Assembly (NCBI GenBank): GCA_027484725.1
Contig: JAIXSK010000008.1
Coordinates: 1-38,688, forward strand
Direction: 5' to 3'
Length of the DNA: 38,688 nt
From: Flavobacterium sp.
GTDB lineage: Bacteria; Bacteroidota; Bacteroidia; Flavobacteriales; Flavobacteriaceae
Part shown: one piece after another, positions 1 through 7,127 of the stretch
How the letters are laid out: every line of letters starts with the position of its first letter
Position numbering within the stretch: the first letter of the stretch is position 1
Made by a program: the position numbers and the translations under genes
The notes under the pieces: model-generated
The model's input: only the letters and a program-made list of their open reading frames with translations
The model's database searches: none
What the model was told of the DNA's origin: nothing

Positions 1-1707
1 CAGTTCGCCCAGTTCGACCAGCCAGAACGAACACGCCTGCTTCACACTGTCCCGGTCGTCCGGCTTCAGGATCACGCCTTCTTTGATGACATTCAGGTCG
101 GCCGGCGCCAGCTGTTTAAACCACTTGGTTTTCCCCACGTACTGGTCGCCCTGGAAGGTCAGCACGCCGTGCGCTGATACGCCGTTCGGGTTGAACGCGG
201 CGTCCACGGCCGACAGCATCCAGCGAAATATAAGGACGTCGCGCAGCCGGCGGCCGTCTGGCAGCATGCGCGGGTGTTTCTCGATCACGGTATCGTACAG
301 CGCCTGCAGCCGGCTTTTGCCGTCCCACGGCTTACTGGTGATCCAGTTGGCCACCGGGTTGTACGGGTTCTTGTCGGCCAGGTAGGTGACGAACGACGCC
401 AGGTTGCCGGTCGGCATGCGGAACTTGGCGCACCAGCTTTCCAGCAGCGCAAGGCTGGCGTTCGCCTGGTTGTCCATCAGGAACGATTCGCCAGGTATCA
501 GGACTTCTTCTTCCTTGCTGATCACGTTGTACCGAATGCGCACGCCGATGCGCCGGCAGATTTCGTCCAGGTTGTCGATGGTGGCCAGCGGCTTTCCCTG
601 GTGGTTGATATCAATCAGCGGCGTGTAGGTATCGACCGGTTCGCGCTCTGCCGGCTTGTTGTCGTTGGCCGGCTTCGGCACCTGGTGTGCGGTCAGCTGG
701 CGGCGTGCTTCATTTGCGCCCAGGACGTCGGCCAGGTCGTTGAAGTCGGTACCAGGCTGCTCGCCAAACTCTGGAATAATGACGCGTGCGTTGACCAGTG
801 CGCCGGCTTGCTTGGCGTTGGCCACGCCTGGATTGCCTTCCGTCGCGCGGTCGTTGTCAGCGCAGATCACCAGCAGCGCAGCCGGGTTGGCCTTGCGGAA
901 TTGTTCGGCCACGGGGCGCAGGTTGGTGCGGTCGAAACAGACCACGACACACCAGCCAGTCAGCGCGCGGACGGTAGCGCCGGTGGCGTAGCCTTCGACC
1001 AAGGCAATGGTGTCGCCATCGCCTGGTTGGCCAAGCATGTGCCAGCTGCCGGACTTCTTCCCGTCGCGCAGATAGGTTTTGTCGGTTTCGTAGCCGTACG
1101 GCCGAACGTCCCAAATACCCTGTAAGGTTGTGATGTTGCCCTTGGCGTCGCGGATAGGGATCAGCAGCACGTTTTCGGCGTTGCCGTAATGCTCGCCGGT
1201 TTTCTTGTGCAGTGGCCAGCTGCCAACGCGCAGGCCGTGTGCCTGGACGCCTTTGCGTTCCAGGTATGGGTGATAGGTGCAATCGGCCGCGGCGTCCCAT
1301 ATCCGATTTGCCAGCGCGGCCGCATCAGCCTGGCGCCGGCGTTCTTCGGCTTCGGATTGTCGTCTGGCTTCGTCACGTTGGCGTGCGCGTTCTTCGGCCT
1401 GTTCCTGGCTCATGCGCTCGCCGCTGGCCAGCTTGAATACGTTCTGCTGCGCTTCGTACAGCAGCGTGGCCACAGTCACTTTGCCGTGCGCCTTGCAGGA
1501 CTTCCAGACGTGGCGCGCGTCGCGTTCGCTGTACTGCGGTGATGTGCGCGACCAGGCGTCCCAAATATCAAAGCCGGCGTCGCCTAGTTCGGACTTCACG
1601 GCCATGGCCATTCGCAGCCAGGTGTCCCGGTCGTCCGCGTTGATGAACTGTAGTGCGTCGGATATGTCCTGTTCGTTCAGTTCTGGCAGTGTGCCTTGTT
1701 GTTGCAT
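1..1707 (-). CDS. Primase-helicase (PriCT/TOPRIM/VapE-type), 3' end outside window
   Basis: Replication primase-helicase of which the first 569 residues are inside the window; the frame stays open to base 1. Residues 10-90 look like a PriCT-type primase C-terminal domain, 95-130 are a charged helical stretch rich in Glu, Arg and Gln, and 233-330 form a TOPRIM domain with ALVEGYATG (acidic Glu) and the acidic pair in ICADNDRA. From about residue 370 the protein matches the VapE/virulence-associated E helicase family, with a P-loop GDQYVGKT at 520-527. The ATG is 2 bp after the stop of the preceding gene (TAAGAATG), with AGG/AAG bases upstream, so translation is probably coupled. It is the last visible gene of the leftward operon starting near 2530. 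Family assignment is from motifs; the helicase C-terminus cannot be seen. Confidence 0.88.
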   Translation of the reverse strand, partial: MQQQGTLPELNEQDISDALQFINADDRDTWLRMAMAVKSELGDAGFDIWDAWSRTSPQYSERDARHVWKSCKAHGKVTVATLLYEAQQNVFKLASGERMSQEQAEERARQRDEARRQSEAEERRRQADAAALANRIWDAAADCTYHPYLERKGVQAHGLRVGSWPLHKKTGEHYGNAENVLLIPIRDAKGNITTLQGIWDVRPYGYETDKTYLRDGKKSGSWHMLGQPGDGDTIALVEGYATGATVRALTGWCVVVCFDRTNLRPVAEQFRKANPAALLVICADNDRATEGNPGVANAKQAGALVNARVIIPEFGEQPGTDFNDLADVLGANEARRQLTAHQVPKPANDNKPAEREPVDTYTPLIDINHQGKPLATIDNLDEICRRIGVRIRYNVISKEEEVLIPGESFLMDNQANASLALLESWCAKFRMPTGNLASFVTYLADKNPYNPVANWITSKPWDGKSRLQALYDTVIEKHPRMLPDGRRLRDVLIFRWMLSAVDAAFNPNGVSAHGVLTFQGDQYVGKTKWFKQLAPADLNVIKEGVILKPDDRDSVKQACSFWLVELGEL

Positions 1708-1709
1708 TC

Positions 1710-1991
1710 TTATTGCCTGTTATCGTTGGCGGGGCGCCGTGCGTCCCATAGTTCCATCATGATGGCTTTCAATCGTTCGGTGGCTGCGTCGCCGTGCCGT
1801 TGCTGGTAGCCGCCTTTCAGTTCGCCAAAGCTGTTCGCCGTCCCAAACAACCACTGCCGGCGCTTGGCCAACGGCATGGCCAGGACATGGCGCGCCAGGC
1901 ATTCTTCCATCCATTCGGTGGAATCACTTGGCACTTGTCGGCCGTCGCGCAGTGTGACCAGCGGCGCCTGCCAGGTGCAGTGGTTAGGCAC
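1710..1991 (-). CDS. Small phage protein of unknown function (DUF7696-like)
   Basis: A 93-residue protein with the core EWMEECLARHVLAMPL followed by a short conserved-looking tail and the C-terminus ARRPANDNRQ. It resembles small phage proteins grouped as DUF7696, from memory only; no function is known. The GTG at 1991 is chosen because it overlaps the stop of the DUF4406 gene by 8 bases, the usual spacing in this operon; a TTG at 2039 would overlap that gene by 56 bases and has no better ribosome site. It precedes the primase-helicase by 2 bp. It could be an accessory of DNA replication by position only. Confidence 0.6.
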   Translation of the reverse strand: MPNHCTWQAPLVTLRDGRQVPSDSTEWMEECLARHVLAMPLAKRRQWLFGTANSFGELKGGYQQRHGDAATERLKAIMMELWDARRPANDNRQ

Positions 1992-2292
1992 GCGTAACCG
2001 CCGGCACTGCGTCCAGGTTATAATACCGCTTGGTGCCAAGTTTCAGCGCGTATGCCCGTTCACAGGTTGCGCCCTGACTGTCTTCCCAACCGTCCAGCAT
2101 CATGATTGCGTCAGCGTTACGAACCATTGCTAGGCAAATGTCCATGTACGCCGGTTCACTCATACCCGCCGGCAGCCTGGCCGGGTTTAGGACAATCCAG
2201 CCCTTGGAAAGCAGGTTCAGTTCAACCGCGGTGAACGTGGCCAGAAAATCGGGATTGCCCGATATCGGGCCAGCTATGTAAATGGTTTTCAT
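1984..2292 (-). CDS. DUF4406 protein (nucleoside deoxyribosyltransferase-like fold)
   Basis: The 102-residue product begins MKTIYIAGPISGNPDF, which is the signature of the DUF4406 / nucleoside 2-deoxyribosyltransferase-like fold: a short beta strand followed by GPISG. Further on, NADAIMMLDGWEDSQGATCE fits the second conserved block of the family. Phage members occur among replication and nucleotide-metabolism genes and may act on nucleotides or nucleotide sugars, but the activity here is not established. The ATG overlaps the stop of the HTH gene as ATGA, so the two are translationally coupled. Confidence 0.82.
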   Translation of the reverse strand: MKTIYIAGPISGNPDFLATFTAVELNLLSKGWIVLNPARLPAGMSEPAYMDICLAMVRNADAIMMLDGWEDSQGATCERAYALKLGTKRYYNLDAVPAVTRA

Positions 2293-2486
2293 ACGACACC
2301 TGCCTGGCGGCTTGCCAGTTTCAGCCGCAACAGTTCCAGCTGGTGGTCAGGGATCACGCGGTGGCCGGTTTTGCTGCGCCAGATGCGCACGGTCTGATTG
2401 GTACGGCCAAGCATTTCGGCTACGTCTTTGGTGGACAATTTGTTGTCGTCAATGAGTTTTAGCAATTGTTCTGTGTTGTGGTGCAT
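2289..2486 (-). CDS. Small helix-turn-helix protein, possible Cro-like autoregulator
   Basis: A 65-residue protein with a helix-turn-helix at about residues 18-40 (STKDVAEMLGRTNQTVRIWR) and a short C-terminal helix. Size and position as first gene after a promoter suit a Cro-like or replication-control regulator. The ATG at 2486 is preferred over an upstream in-frame start at 2537 because GAGG lies 7 bases before it and because the upstream start falls inside the -10 region and operator repeats. Two copies of TGTTTACNTATGCG lie directly upstream, so it may repress its own promoter and the related one at 5671-5699. That link is inference from position. Confidence 0.7.
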   Translation of the reverse strand: MHHNTEQLLKLIDDNKLSTKDVAEMLGRTNQTVRIWRSKTGHRVIPDHQLELLRLKLASRQAGVV

Positions 2487-2495
2487 TTTATACCT

Positions 2496-2546
2496 CGCAT
2501 ATGTAAACATTGAGAAGAATAAAGCGAGTATACGCATAAGTAAACA
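2496..2546 (-). promoter_or_regulatory. Leftward promoter with two operator-like repeats
   Basis: On the minus strand, TGTTTACTTATGCG (2546-2533) and TGTTTACATATGCG (2509-2496) are direct repeats differing at one base, 37 bp apart. A good -10, TATACT, occupies 2532-2527 right after the first copy. No good -35 is seen at 16-18 bp. The same repeat sits just before the -10 of the promoter at 5671-5699, so both leftward operons probably share one repressor. Confidence 0.6.
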
Positions 2547-2590
2547 TTTGCAGGAATAATTTTCTATTCGCGCGGATCACTGCGCATAAC

Positions 2591-2613
2591 AAAAACCCAC
2601 CAAGCGGCGGGTT
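2591..2613 (-). terminator. Rho-independent terminator after the VRR-NUC gene
   Basis: On the minus strand AACCCGCC and GGTGGGTT pair around a GCTT loop, with one G-T wobble, followed by a TTTTTG run. It lies 5 bp after the last stop of the operon that starts at 5639/7127 and separates it from the promoter at 2496-2546. Confidence 0.8.
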
Positions 2614-2617
2614 CAGG

Positions 2618-3001
2618 TTATCGCCCTAGAGCGATTCGGACGGCGTCTTCGATACTTCGGACCACGCCAGCGCGGCCGCCATTGTCGTTGACTGCCTTCA
2701 GGAAGTTTTCCTGGTTCTCGGTTGGCTTGCCTTTGGCCGACTTCACTTCCAGCGCCGTGAACACCGCCAGCTGCTGGCCAACCATGTCCGGCGTTATGGT
2801 GACGGCGACCAGGCCGAACAGGTCACTGAACCCAGGCGGCAGGCCGGTGGTGAACGGCCTTGCACCGTCGATCACCACTCGGTTGCCTGGCAGCTTGGTC
2901 ACTTTGGTACCAGTCCAGGCTTGGCCCACGTTCGCGCGAAACAGTAGACACTGGCCGGCCAGCGCGTTGCGGATCTCGTTTTGTATGCCGTGTTCTTTCA
3001 C
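2618..3001 (-). CDS. VRR-NUC domain nuclease
   Basis: A 127-residue stand-alone VRR-NUC (PD-(D/E)XK superfamily) nuclease. The fit rests on the early helix KEHGIQNEIRNALA, the glycine-rich GLPPGFSDLFGL containing the first catalytic Asp, and ALEVKSAKGKPTENQENFL, where E-x-K and the following Q complete the site. Such phage proteins cut DNA junctions or flaps and usually sit with replication genes. The start is GTG at 3001, which overlaps the stop of the gene before it (GTGA). It is the last gene of its operon, followed by a terminator. Confidence 0.85.
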   Translation of the reverse strand: MKEHGIQNEIRNALAGQCLLFRANVGQAWTGTKVTKLPGNRVVIDGARPFTTGLPPGFSDLFGLVAVTITPDMVGQQLAVFTALEVKSAKGKPTENQENFLKAVNDNGGRAGVVRSIEDAVRIALGR

Positions 3002-3228
3002 TCGGTTGTCTCCACGTCAGAATCATCACTATCGTCAAAAACATCAACCACAATACTGCCAGCAAATACAGGTTCATAGTCGTCCCTTAACGGCTTCAGG
3101 CCAGCGGCCAACCGTTTTTGGTTCCATGTCTCGACCATGCCGACTGCTTTCTGGCGGTCCTTTTCTTCCGGTTCGTCTTTGTTGCGCTGCCAGCCTAGCT
3201 GTTCAGCCAGTGCGTCGGTCAGCGTCAT
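2998..3228 (-). CDS. Small acidic protein of unknown function
   Basis: A 76-residue protein starting MTLTDALAEQLGWQRNKDEP and ending in an acidic tail, VFDDSDDSDVETTE. No family is recognised. The ATG at 3228 overlaps the stop of the HNH gene as ATGA, which fixes the start; the longer in-frame version would run deep into that gene. The acidic tail could mimic DNA or serve as a protein contact, but nothing else supports this. The spacing between HNH and VRR nuclease genes makes it part of the same operon. Confidence 0.65.
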   Translation of the reverse strand: MTLTDALAEQLGWQRNKDEPEEKDRQKAVGMVETWNQKRLAAGLKPLRDDYEPVFAGSIVVDVFDDSDDSDVETTE

Positions 3229-3581
3229 GTCGCCACCGCCTGTGTCGGTTTCATCTTGCCGCCGACCAGGTTGCCTTCGTCGTCGATGCGCTTTCGGCGT
3301 CGGTGTACGCGGACCACGTTCAGGCGCGGCGTTACCAGTTCCAGGTGGTCTGGATTGACGCAGCAGCGATTCCGGCAAAGGTGGTCCACGTACATACCGG
3401 CGCGGATCGGCCCTTTGTAGATTTCAAAGGTGAACTTGTGCGCCATGTGCCGGTGGCCACCGAACCACAGCCGGCCATAGCCATTGCGGTTGATTTCGCC
3501 TTGCCATTCCATACAGCCGCGGTCGGATAGCCGGACCTTGGCGCGCAGGTTGTCGGGTAGCTTTTCCAGGAAGGCAGCCAT
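3225..3581 (-). CDS. HNH endonuclease
   Basis: A 118-residue HNH nuclease of the HNH_3 type. The motif YVDHLCRNRCCVNPDHLELV, at about residues 64-83, gives the first His, the zinc-binding cysteines and the NPDHL His that form the beta-beta-alpha-metal site. The N-terminal half (GCMEWQGEINRNGYGRLWFG) is the usual tryptophan/NGYG strand region seen in phage and homing HNH proteins. The ATG overlaps the previous stop by one base (TAATG). It may be a free-standing homing nuclease or an operon member used in DNA processing. A packaging role is unlikely because it is far from the terminase genes. Confidence 0.85.
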   Translation of the reverse strand: MAAFLEKLPDNLRAKVRLSDRGCMEWQGEINRNGYGRLWFGGHRHMAHKFTFEIYKGPIRAGMYVDHLCRNRCCVNPDHLELVTPRLNVVRVHRRRKRIDDEGNLVGGKMKPTQAVAT

Positions 3582-3823
3582 TAGTTGTGGCCTTGCTCGA
3601 TCAGATAATCGACCAGGCGACCACTGGCGTGCAGTACATCGTCACGGCCGCCAAACGCGAAGGCGTTCTTGACGTCAACTGCTTTCCGTTTCAGCTGCTC
3701 TAACTCTTGCGCCTGGTCGTTCACCTGGCGCTTCAGTCGTTCGTTCTCACTGCGAAAGGTGGCATTGATCGCTAGTGCGTCAGCGTAAAACTGTTCCAAC
3801 TCATTACGGGTTAGGCTTTCCAC
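3581..3823 (-). CDS. Small coiled-coil protein of unknown function
   Basis: An 80-residue protein whose residues 20-50 (RSENERLKRQVNDQAQELEQ) have heptad character and should form a coiled coil. A GRDDVLHASGRLVDYLIEQGHN tail follows. The GTG start at 3823 is supported by AAGGA about 7 bases upstream. No family is recognised. It lies between the Cys-rich protein and the HNH nuclease in a tightly packed operon. Confidence 0.7.
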   Translation of the reverse strand: MESLTRNELEQFYADALAINATFRSENERLKRQVNDQAQELEQLKRKAVDVKNAFAFGGRDDVLHASGRLVDYLIEQGHN

Positions 3824-3832
3824 TTCGATTCC

Positions 3833-4114
3833 TTAGCCGGCGTACTGCTGGCCGTATCGTTCAATCCAATCCTGTTCGCTTGGCCCTACCGGATGCTGGC
3901 GGCACCAAATGCCACCACCAGCGCGGTGCGGGAACGGGTAGCCGAAACAGCGGCACAGGTTCTTTTTGTGTTCAACTTTCTTGCGGTACCAGTCGATGCG
4001 CAGTTCGCCGCCGCAATGGCAGGTGGCAAACTTGCGCACCTTGTATTCCACTGGCTGTTTGGCCAGTGTTTTCCTGGCGCGGCAATCGACACACCGACAT
4101 GGATAGCCGCGCAT
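3833..4114 (-). CDS. Cysteine-rich zinc-ribbon protein
   Basis: A 93-residue protein with paired cysteines at the N-terminus (PCRCVDCRAR), in the middle (CHCGGELRIDWYR) and near the C-terminus (CRCFGYPFPH, IWCRQHP). This spacing suggests one or two zinc ribbons. No enzyme motif is visible. Small zinc-ribbon proteins are common in phage early operons and usually bind nucleic acid or a host protein. The ATG overlaps the stop of the upstream gene by one base (TAATG). Confidence 0.7.
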   Translation of the reverse strand: MRGYPCRCVDCRARKTLAKQPVEYKVRKFATCHCGGELRIDWYRKKVEHKKNLCRCFGYPFPHRAGGGIWCRQHPVGPSEQDWIERYGQQYAG

Positions 4115-4767
4115 TATCCAACGCGGCCGTTGATGTGCTGAATGTCGTTGATGATGGCCTTCAGGACGATGGACACGTGTGGTTCTGTTCTACCAATCGC
4201 ATCAGCCAACGCCGCCAGCGTTTCGACTTTCAGCGACGCGTCCTGGATAGTCACCGGCTGCATTCCAAGCTGGCGGTTCAGCCTGGCCAAGCCTTGAAGC
4301 ACTAGCGTGTCGAAGTCAGCCTGTTCTGCTGCTGGCAGCGGCGACAGTTGGTCGGCCAGCTGGTCAGCGGTTTGCGCGTCAGGCACTACCACCACCTTGT
4401 TCAGCTTCGCTTCGGCGAGGTCTTCCCGCGACTGGTCTTCGACAATACCCATACCAGCGGCAATGTCGGCAACGTGGTCGCGGCTAGTTTCTGGAAGGTC
4501 GATCACTTCCAATTCTTCCAGCTTGACTTCCTTCACCACCGGCGCCGGCTTAGGTTTGCCGCCTAACTTCAGCACGCCGTCTTGCGTGATGGCGAATTCG
4601 TACGCGCCGACGTTCTTCAGAAAACCGTCGCCCAACAGAACGCGGATCGCGTGCTTGGCCACGGCCTTTTCGCAGCGCAGTTCTCGCGCCAGGCCGGTTT
4701 CAGTCAGTGCGCGCTTGCCGTTGAATTTCGCCAGCGCTGTTAAATGGAATGGTGTTAAATCGCTCAC
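4114..4767 (-). CDS. Winged-helix-like DNA-binding protein of unknown function
   Basis: A 217-residue protein. Residues 5-70 look like a winged helix (TETGLARELRCEKAVAKHAI, then VLLGDGFLKNVGAYEF). After a Pro/Lys/Glu-rich linker the remainder is mostly helical and ends KAIINDIQHINGRVG. It could be an early regulator or replication accessory; no specific family is recognised. The GTG at 4767 overlaps the preceding stop (ATGTGAGC) and has GGGGG just upstream, so it is coupled to the membrane-anchored gene before it. Confidence 0.65.
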   Translation of the reverse strand: MSDLTPFHLTALAKFNGKRALTETGLARELRCEKAVAKHAIRVLLGDGFLKNVGAYEFAITQDGVLKLGGKPKPAPVVKEVKLEELEVIDLPETSRDHVADIAAGMGIVEDQSREDLAEAKLNKVVVVPDAQTADQLADQLSPLPAAEQADFDTLVLQGLARLNRQLGMQPVTIQDASLKVETLAALADAIGRTEPHVSIVLKAIINDIQHINGRVG

Positions 4768-5141
4768 ATAGCCCCCTTGTCTGTAATGGCTTCTACTGGA
4801 ATAAACAAATCTGCAAATTGGTCATCGTCTAATTCAAGACGGATCTTGTTGATAGTTGGCGTGCCTTCGTTCAGAACAACGAATCGATAGGCCACCAGCA
4901 CGTCAGTGGTCAGGCACTTTTCGGACATATACAGTTCGACCTGGTGGCGCGTGTTGCTGCCCTGGTACAACTCCATGGCGCCCTGGCTGGTGCAGGCCAC
5001 AAAGCCAGGCTTGACGTACTCGCGTTCAATGCCGCGCGCCTTGTCGGCTTCGTTCTCTGCGATGGCCAACCCGGTACCAATGCTGGCCAGGATCAGCATG
5101 AACCAGGCAGCGCGCATGCTGGTGAGTGGTGGTGTGTTCAT
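4764..5141 (-). CDS. Membrane-anchored or secreted protein of unknown function
   Basis: A 125-residue protein. A single hydrophobic segment at residues 10-28 (AWFMLILASIGTGLAIA) preceded by an Arg acts as a signal peptide or N-terminal anchor, and AIA-ENE is a possible signal-peptidase site. The rest would be periplasmic and contains two cysteines (VACTSQG and EKCLTTD) able to form a disulfide. No family is recognised. Its position in an early operon suggests superinfection exclusion or envelope remodelling rather than lysis; that is inference. The ATG overlaps the previous stop as ATGA. Confidence 0.65.
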   Translation of the reverse strand: MNTPPLTSMRAAWFMLILASIGTGLAIAENEADKARGIEREYVKPGFVACTSQGAMELYQGSNTRHQVELYMSEKCLTTDVLVAYRFVVLNEGTPTINKIRLELDDDQFADLFIPVEAITDKGAM

Positions 5142-5404
5142 GCCTTGGCCCCCATCAGCGCGCCAATGGCGTCCAGCTGCTTATCGATGGCGGCCAGTTC
5201 GAACTGCAATTCCTCGACCTGCTTTTCCATCATTGGAATGGCAGCGTCGGCCGGCAATTTCAGTGCGTGGTTAGACTGCACCGCGCTGATAATAGCGAAG
5301 CCCCGTTCTTTGGTCTTCTCGATGGCCAGGCAGCCGGATTCAATATAACCGACCAGCGCGCGGCGGCGCTTGATAACGGATTCGATTGTTTCAATGGTGT
5401 TCAT
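5138..5404 (-). CDS. Small helical protein of unknown function
   Basis: An 88-residue protein predicted to be two long helices: residues 1-30 with ESVIKRRRALVGYIESGC and residues 55-85 with MMEKQVEELQFELAAIDKQL, the latter with heptad spacing. This looks like a small dimeric coiled-coil protein. No domain is recognised. It ends in ATGA overlap with the next gene. A stable hairpin lies just upstream at 5431-5448. Confidence 0.65.
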   Translation of the reverse strand: MNTIETIESVIKRRRALVGYIESGCLAIEKTKERGFAIISAVQSNHALKLPADAAIPMMEKQVEELQFELAAIDKQLDAIGALMGAKA

Positions 5405-5430
5405 GGTGGTTTTTGCCTTCTTCTTGATTG

Positions 5431-5448
5431 GGCCGGATTTCTCCGGCC
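5431..5448 (-). other. Intergenic GAAA-loop hairpin
   Basis: GGCCGGA and TCCGGCC pair perfectly over 7 bp; on the transcribed (minus) strand the loop is GAAA, a stable GNRA tetraloop. No U-run follows, so it is not a normal terminator. It may stabilise or punctuate the mRNA between the genes at 5457 and 5404. Confidence 0.45.
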
Positions 5449-5456
5449 GGTTAGTT

Positions 5457-5639
5457 TTAGTTGCCTAAGAAATCGACCACTTCTTGCAGCTTGTCCACGA
5501 CGTGGCCGCTACTGCCGACGTCCGCCCAGTTTGGTTGGTCTTCAGCCTTCATGGTGGTGATGTGTGCTTGCAGCTTGGCCAGCAGTGATTCAGCGCGGTT
5601 CAGGTTTCCCTGGTATTTATGTTCGACGTCGTTTTGCAT
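5457..5639 (-). CDS. Small protein of unknown function
   Basis: A 60-residue, mostly helical protein, MQNDVEHKYQGNLNRAESLL onward, ending VVDKLQEVVDFLGN. No family is recognised. The ATG at 5639 is chosen over a start at 5699 because AGAGGA lies about 8 bases upstream and the longer version would begin inside the promoter at 5671-5699. It is the first gene downstream of that strong promoter. Confidence 0.65.
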   Translation of the reverse strand: MQNDVEHKYQGNLNRAESLLAKLQAHITTMKAEDQPNWADVGSSGHVVDKLQEVVDFLGN

Positions 5640-5670
5640 TTCGCGTTCCTCTTGCGTTGTTGTCGTGGTT

Positions 5671-5715
5671 ATTATGTTTGCATAAGTAAACACTGTCAAT
5701 ATACATACGTAAACT
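5671..5715 (-). promoter_or_regulatory. Strong leftward sigma-70 promoter with overlapping operators
   Basis: On the minus strand, -35 TTGACA (5699-5694) and -10 CATAAT (5676-5671) are 17 bp apart. A palindromic site TGTTTACTTATGCAAACA (5692-5675) fills the spacer and touches the -10. A second partial copy, AGTTTACGTATGTA, lies at 5715-5702, 23 bp upstream. A repressor on these sites would block polymerase directly. The core TGTTTACTTATGC is shared with 2533-2546. Confidence 0.75.
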
Positions 5716-5717
5716 TT

Positions 5718-7127
5718 TTATCTGCTTAATCGGAACTTGTGCATTGCCCAGGACTGCGGGCTTTTCACCTTGCGCTTCATGCCGATGGCCAGCCAGTCGT
5801 CGAACGTCTTGGCTTCCATTTCCTGACGTTTGATGATGGCGCGCACCTTGGCCTTGTCGGCGTCGGTATGCTCGACTAGCTGTTCGTCGGCCACTTCGAT
5901 GGCTTTGAACTCTGGCGCGATGCGCTTGCCACAGTGCGGACACGCTGGAGGCAACGGTCGTTTGATGCTGTTGAAACACTGGACGCAGGTGTGCGGCGGT
6001 GGTGGCACGTTGTCGTTGGCGGCCTGGCGTTTTTTCACCATTTCGCCTTCCAGCGTCCAATCGCGTTCGTCGTCTGGATAGCCGTTGCGCAGGTGGTTGC
6101 CGGCGTGGTCCAGGATGATGGCCGTTTTACCTGGCGCCGGCCGTAGCGCTCGACCACAGCGTTGCAGCCACAGGGACAGCGATTGCGTGGGCGCCGCGTC
6201 AATCACGGCGTCAATGGTCACGTCGCGCTGTGCGATGCTCGACAGGTCGAAGCCTTCACCGAATAGCGACACGTTCGACAGCACATCGATGCCGCCGTCG
6301 GCGTAGTCCTGGATAATGGCGCGGCGTTCCTGCTTCGGTGTGCCGCCGTCCAGGTGCGCGGCTTTGATGCCGGCCTTCTTCATTTCGTCCACCAGGTGAT
6401 TGCTGTGGGCCACGTTCACGGCGAACAGCACCGTGCGAAGGCCGGCGGCGTTCTCCTTCCAGTGGTTGATGATGTTGCCAGTCAGCTTCGGCCGATTCAT
6501 GCGTTCTTCGGCGTCGGCTTTGCTGAAGTCGCCCATAGACCGGCGCGCGCCTTTCATGCTCGGCGGTTCGATGGAAAACAGCCGGTACTTGGACAGGAAC
6601 CCGTTTTCCATCAGCCAGCTGACCTGTGGCCCTGGCACCAGGTGATCGAACAGGTCATCCAGGCCGCGGCCGTCCAACCGTTCTGGCGTGGCAGACAGGC
6701 CGACGATGTACGCGCCACCGTCGCGCAGCCACTTGATCACCTTGGTCCAACCAGCGGCGCCGGCGTGGTGGCATTCGTCAATGACAGCCAGGCGCGGCGG
6801 CTTGAGCATGGCCAGCCGGCCTTTCAGCGTATCGATGCTGCACACCTGGACCAGCTGGCGCAGATCGCCAGGCAGGCCAGCGGCAAGGACACCGTGGTGG
6901 ATCCCAAACTTGCGGAACGTGTTGCTGGTGCCGTCCACCAGTTCGGCGCGGTGGCAGATGAACCACGCTGATTCGCCGCGCTGACGGCACTGGCCGATCA
7001 TGAACGACGCCAGCACCGTTTTTCCGGCCCCTGTGGGCGCCTGCAACAAAATGGATTTGTGGGTTTTAAGTGCGACGCGCGCACCGCCGATCATGTCACT
7101 TTGATAGCTTCGCAGGTCAATCTGCAT
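5718..7127 (-). CDS. SF2 DEAD/DEAH-type helicase with C-terminal zinc ribbon
   Basis: A 469-residue superfamily 2 helicase of the kind found in phage replication modules. The visible motifs are the Q-motif region LRSYQSDMIGGA, motif I (Walker A) APTGAGKTV at 30-38, motif II VIDECHHAG near 115, and motif III GLSATPERLDG near 145. Motif V follows in GIDVLSNVSLFGEGFDL and motif VI in QRCGRALRPAPGK. After the helicase core, CVQCFNSIKRPLPPACPHCG forms a four-cysteine zinc ribbon. It probably unwinds phage DNA at replication start or remodels forks. A GGTGA about 8 bases before the ATG serves as ribosome site. It is the first leftward gene from the divergent control region; the promoter at 5671-5699 downstream of it gives the later genes a second, independent start. 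Confidence 0.92.
   Translation of the reverse strand: MQIDLRSYQSDMIGGARVALKTHKSILLQAPTGAGKTVLASFMIGQCRQRGESAWFICHRAELVDGTSNTFRKFGIHHGVLAAGLPGDLRQLVQVCSIDTLKGRLAMLKPPRLAVIDECHHAGAAGWTKVIKWLRDGGAYIVGLSATPERLDGRGLDDLFDHLVPGPQVSWLMENGFLSKYRLFSIEPPSMKGARRSMGDFSKADAEERMNRPKLTGNIINHWKENAAGLRTVLFAVNVAHSNHLVDEMKKAGIKAAHLDGGTPKQERRAIIQDYADGGIDVLSNVSLFGEGFDLSSIAQRDVTIDAVIDAAPTQSLSLWLQRCGRALRPAPGKTAIILDHAGNHLRNGYPDDERDWTLEGEMVKKRQAANDNVPPPPHTCVQCFNSIKRPLPPACPHCGKRIAPEFKAIEVADEQLVEHTDADKAKVRAIIKRQEMEAKTFDDWLAIGMKRKVKSPQSWAMHKFRLSR

Noticed and set aside
1984..2039. Longer TTG start (2039) for the DUF7696-like gene
   Set aside because: It would overlap the DUF4406 gene by 56 bases; GTG at 1991 gives the short overlap used throughout this operon.
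5431..5448. Hairpin as a terminator of the 5457-5639 gene
   Set aside because: No T-run follows on the minus strand and the operon clearly continues through it.
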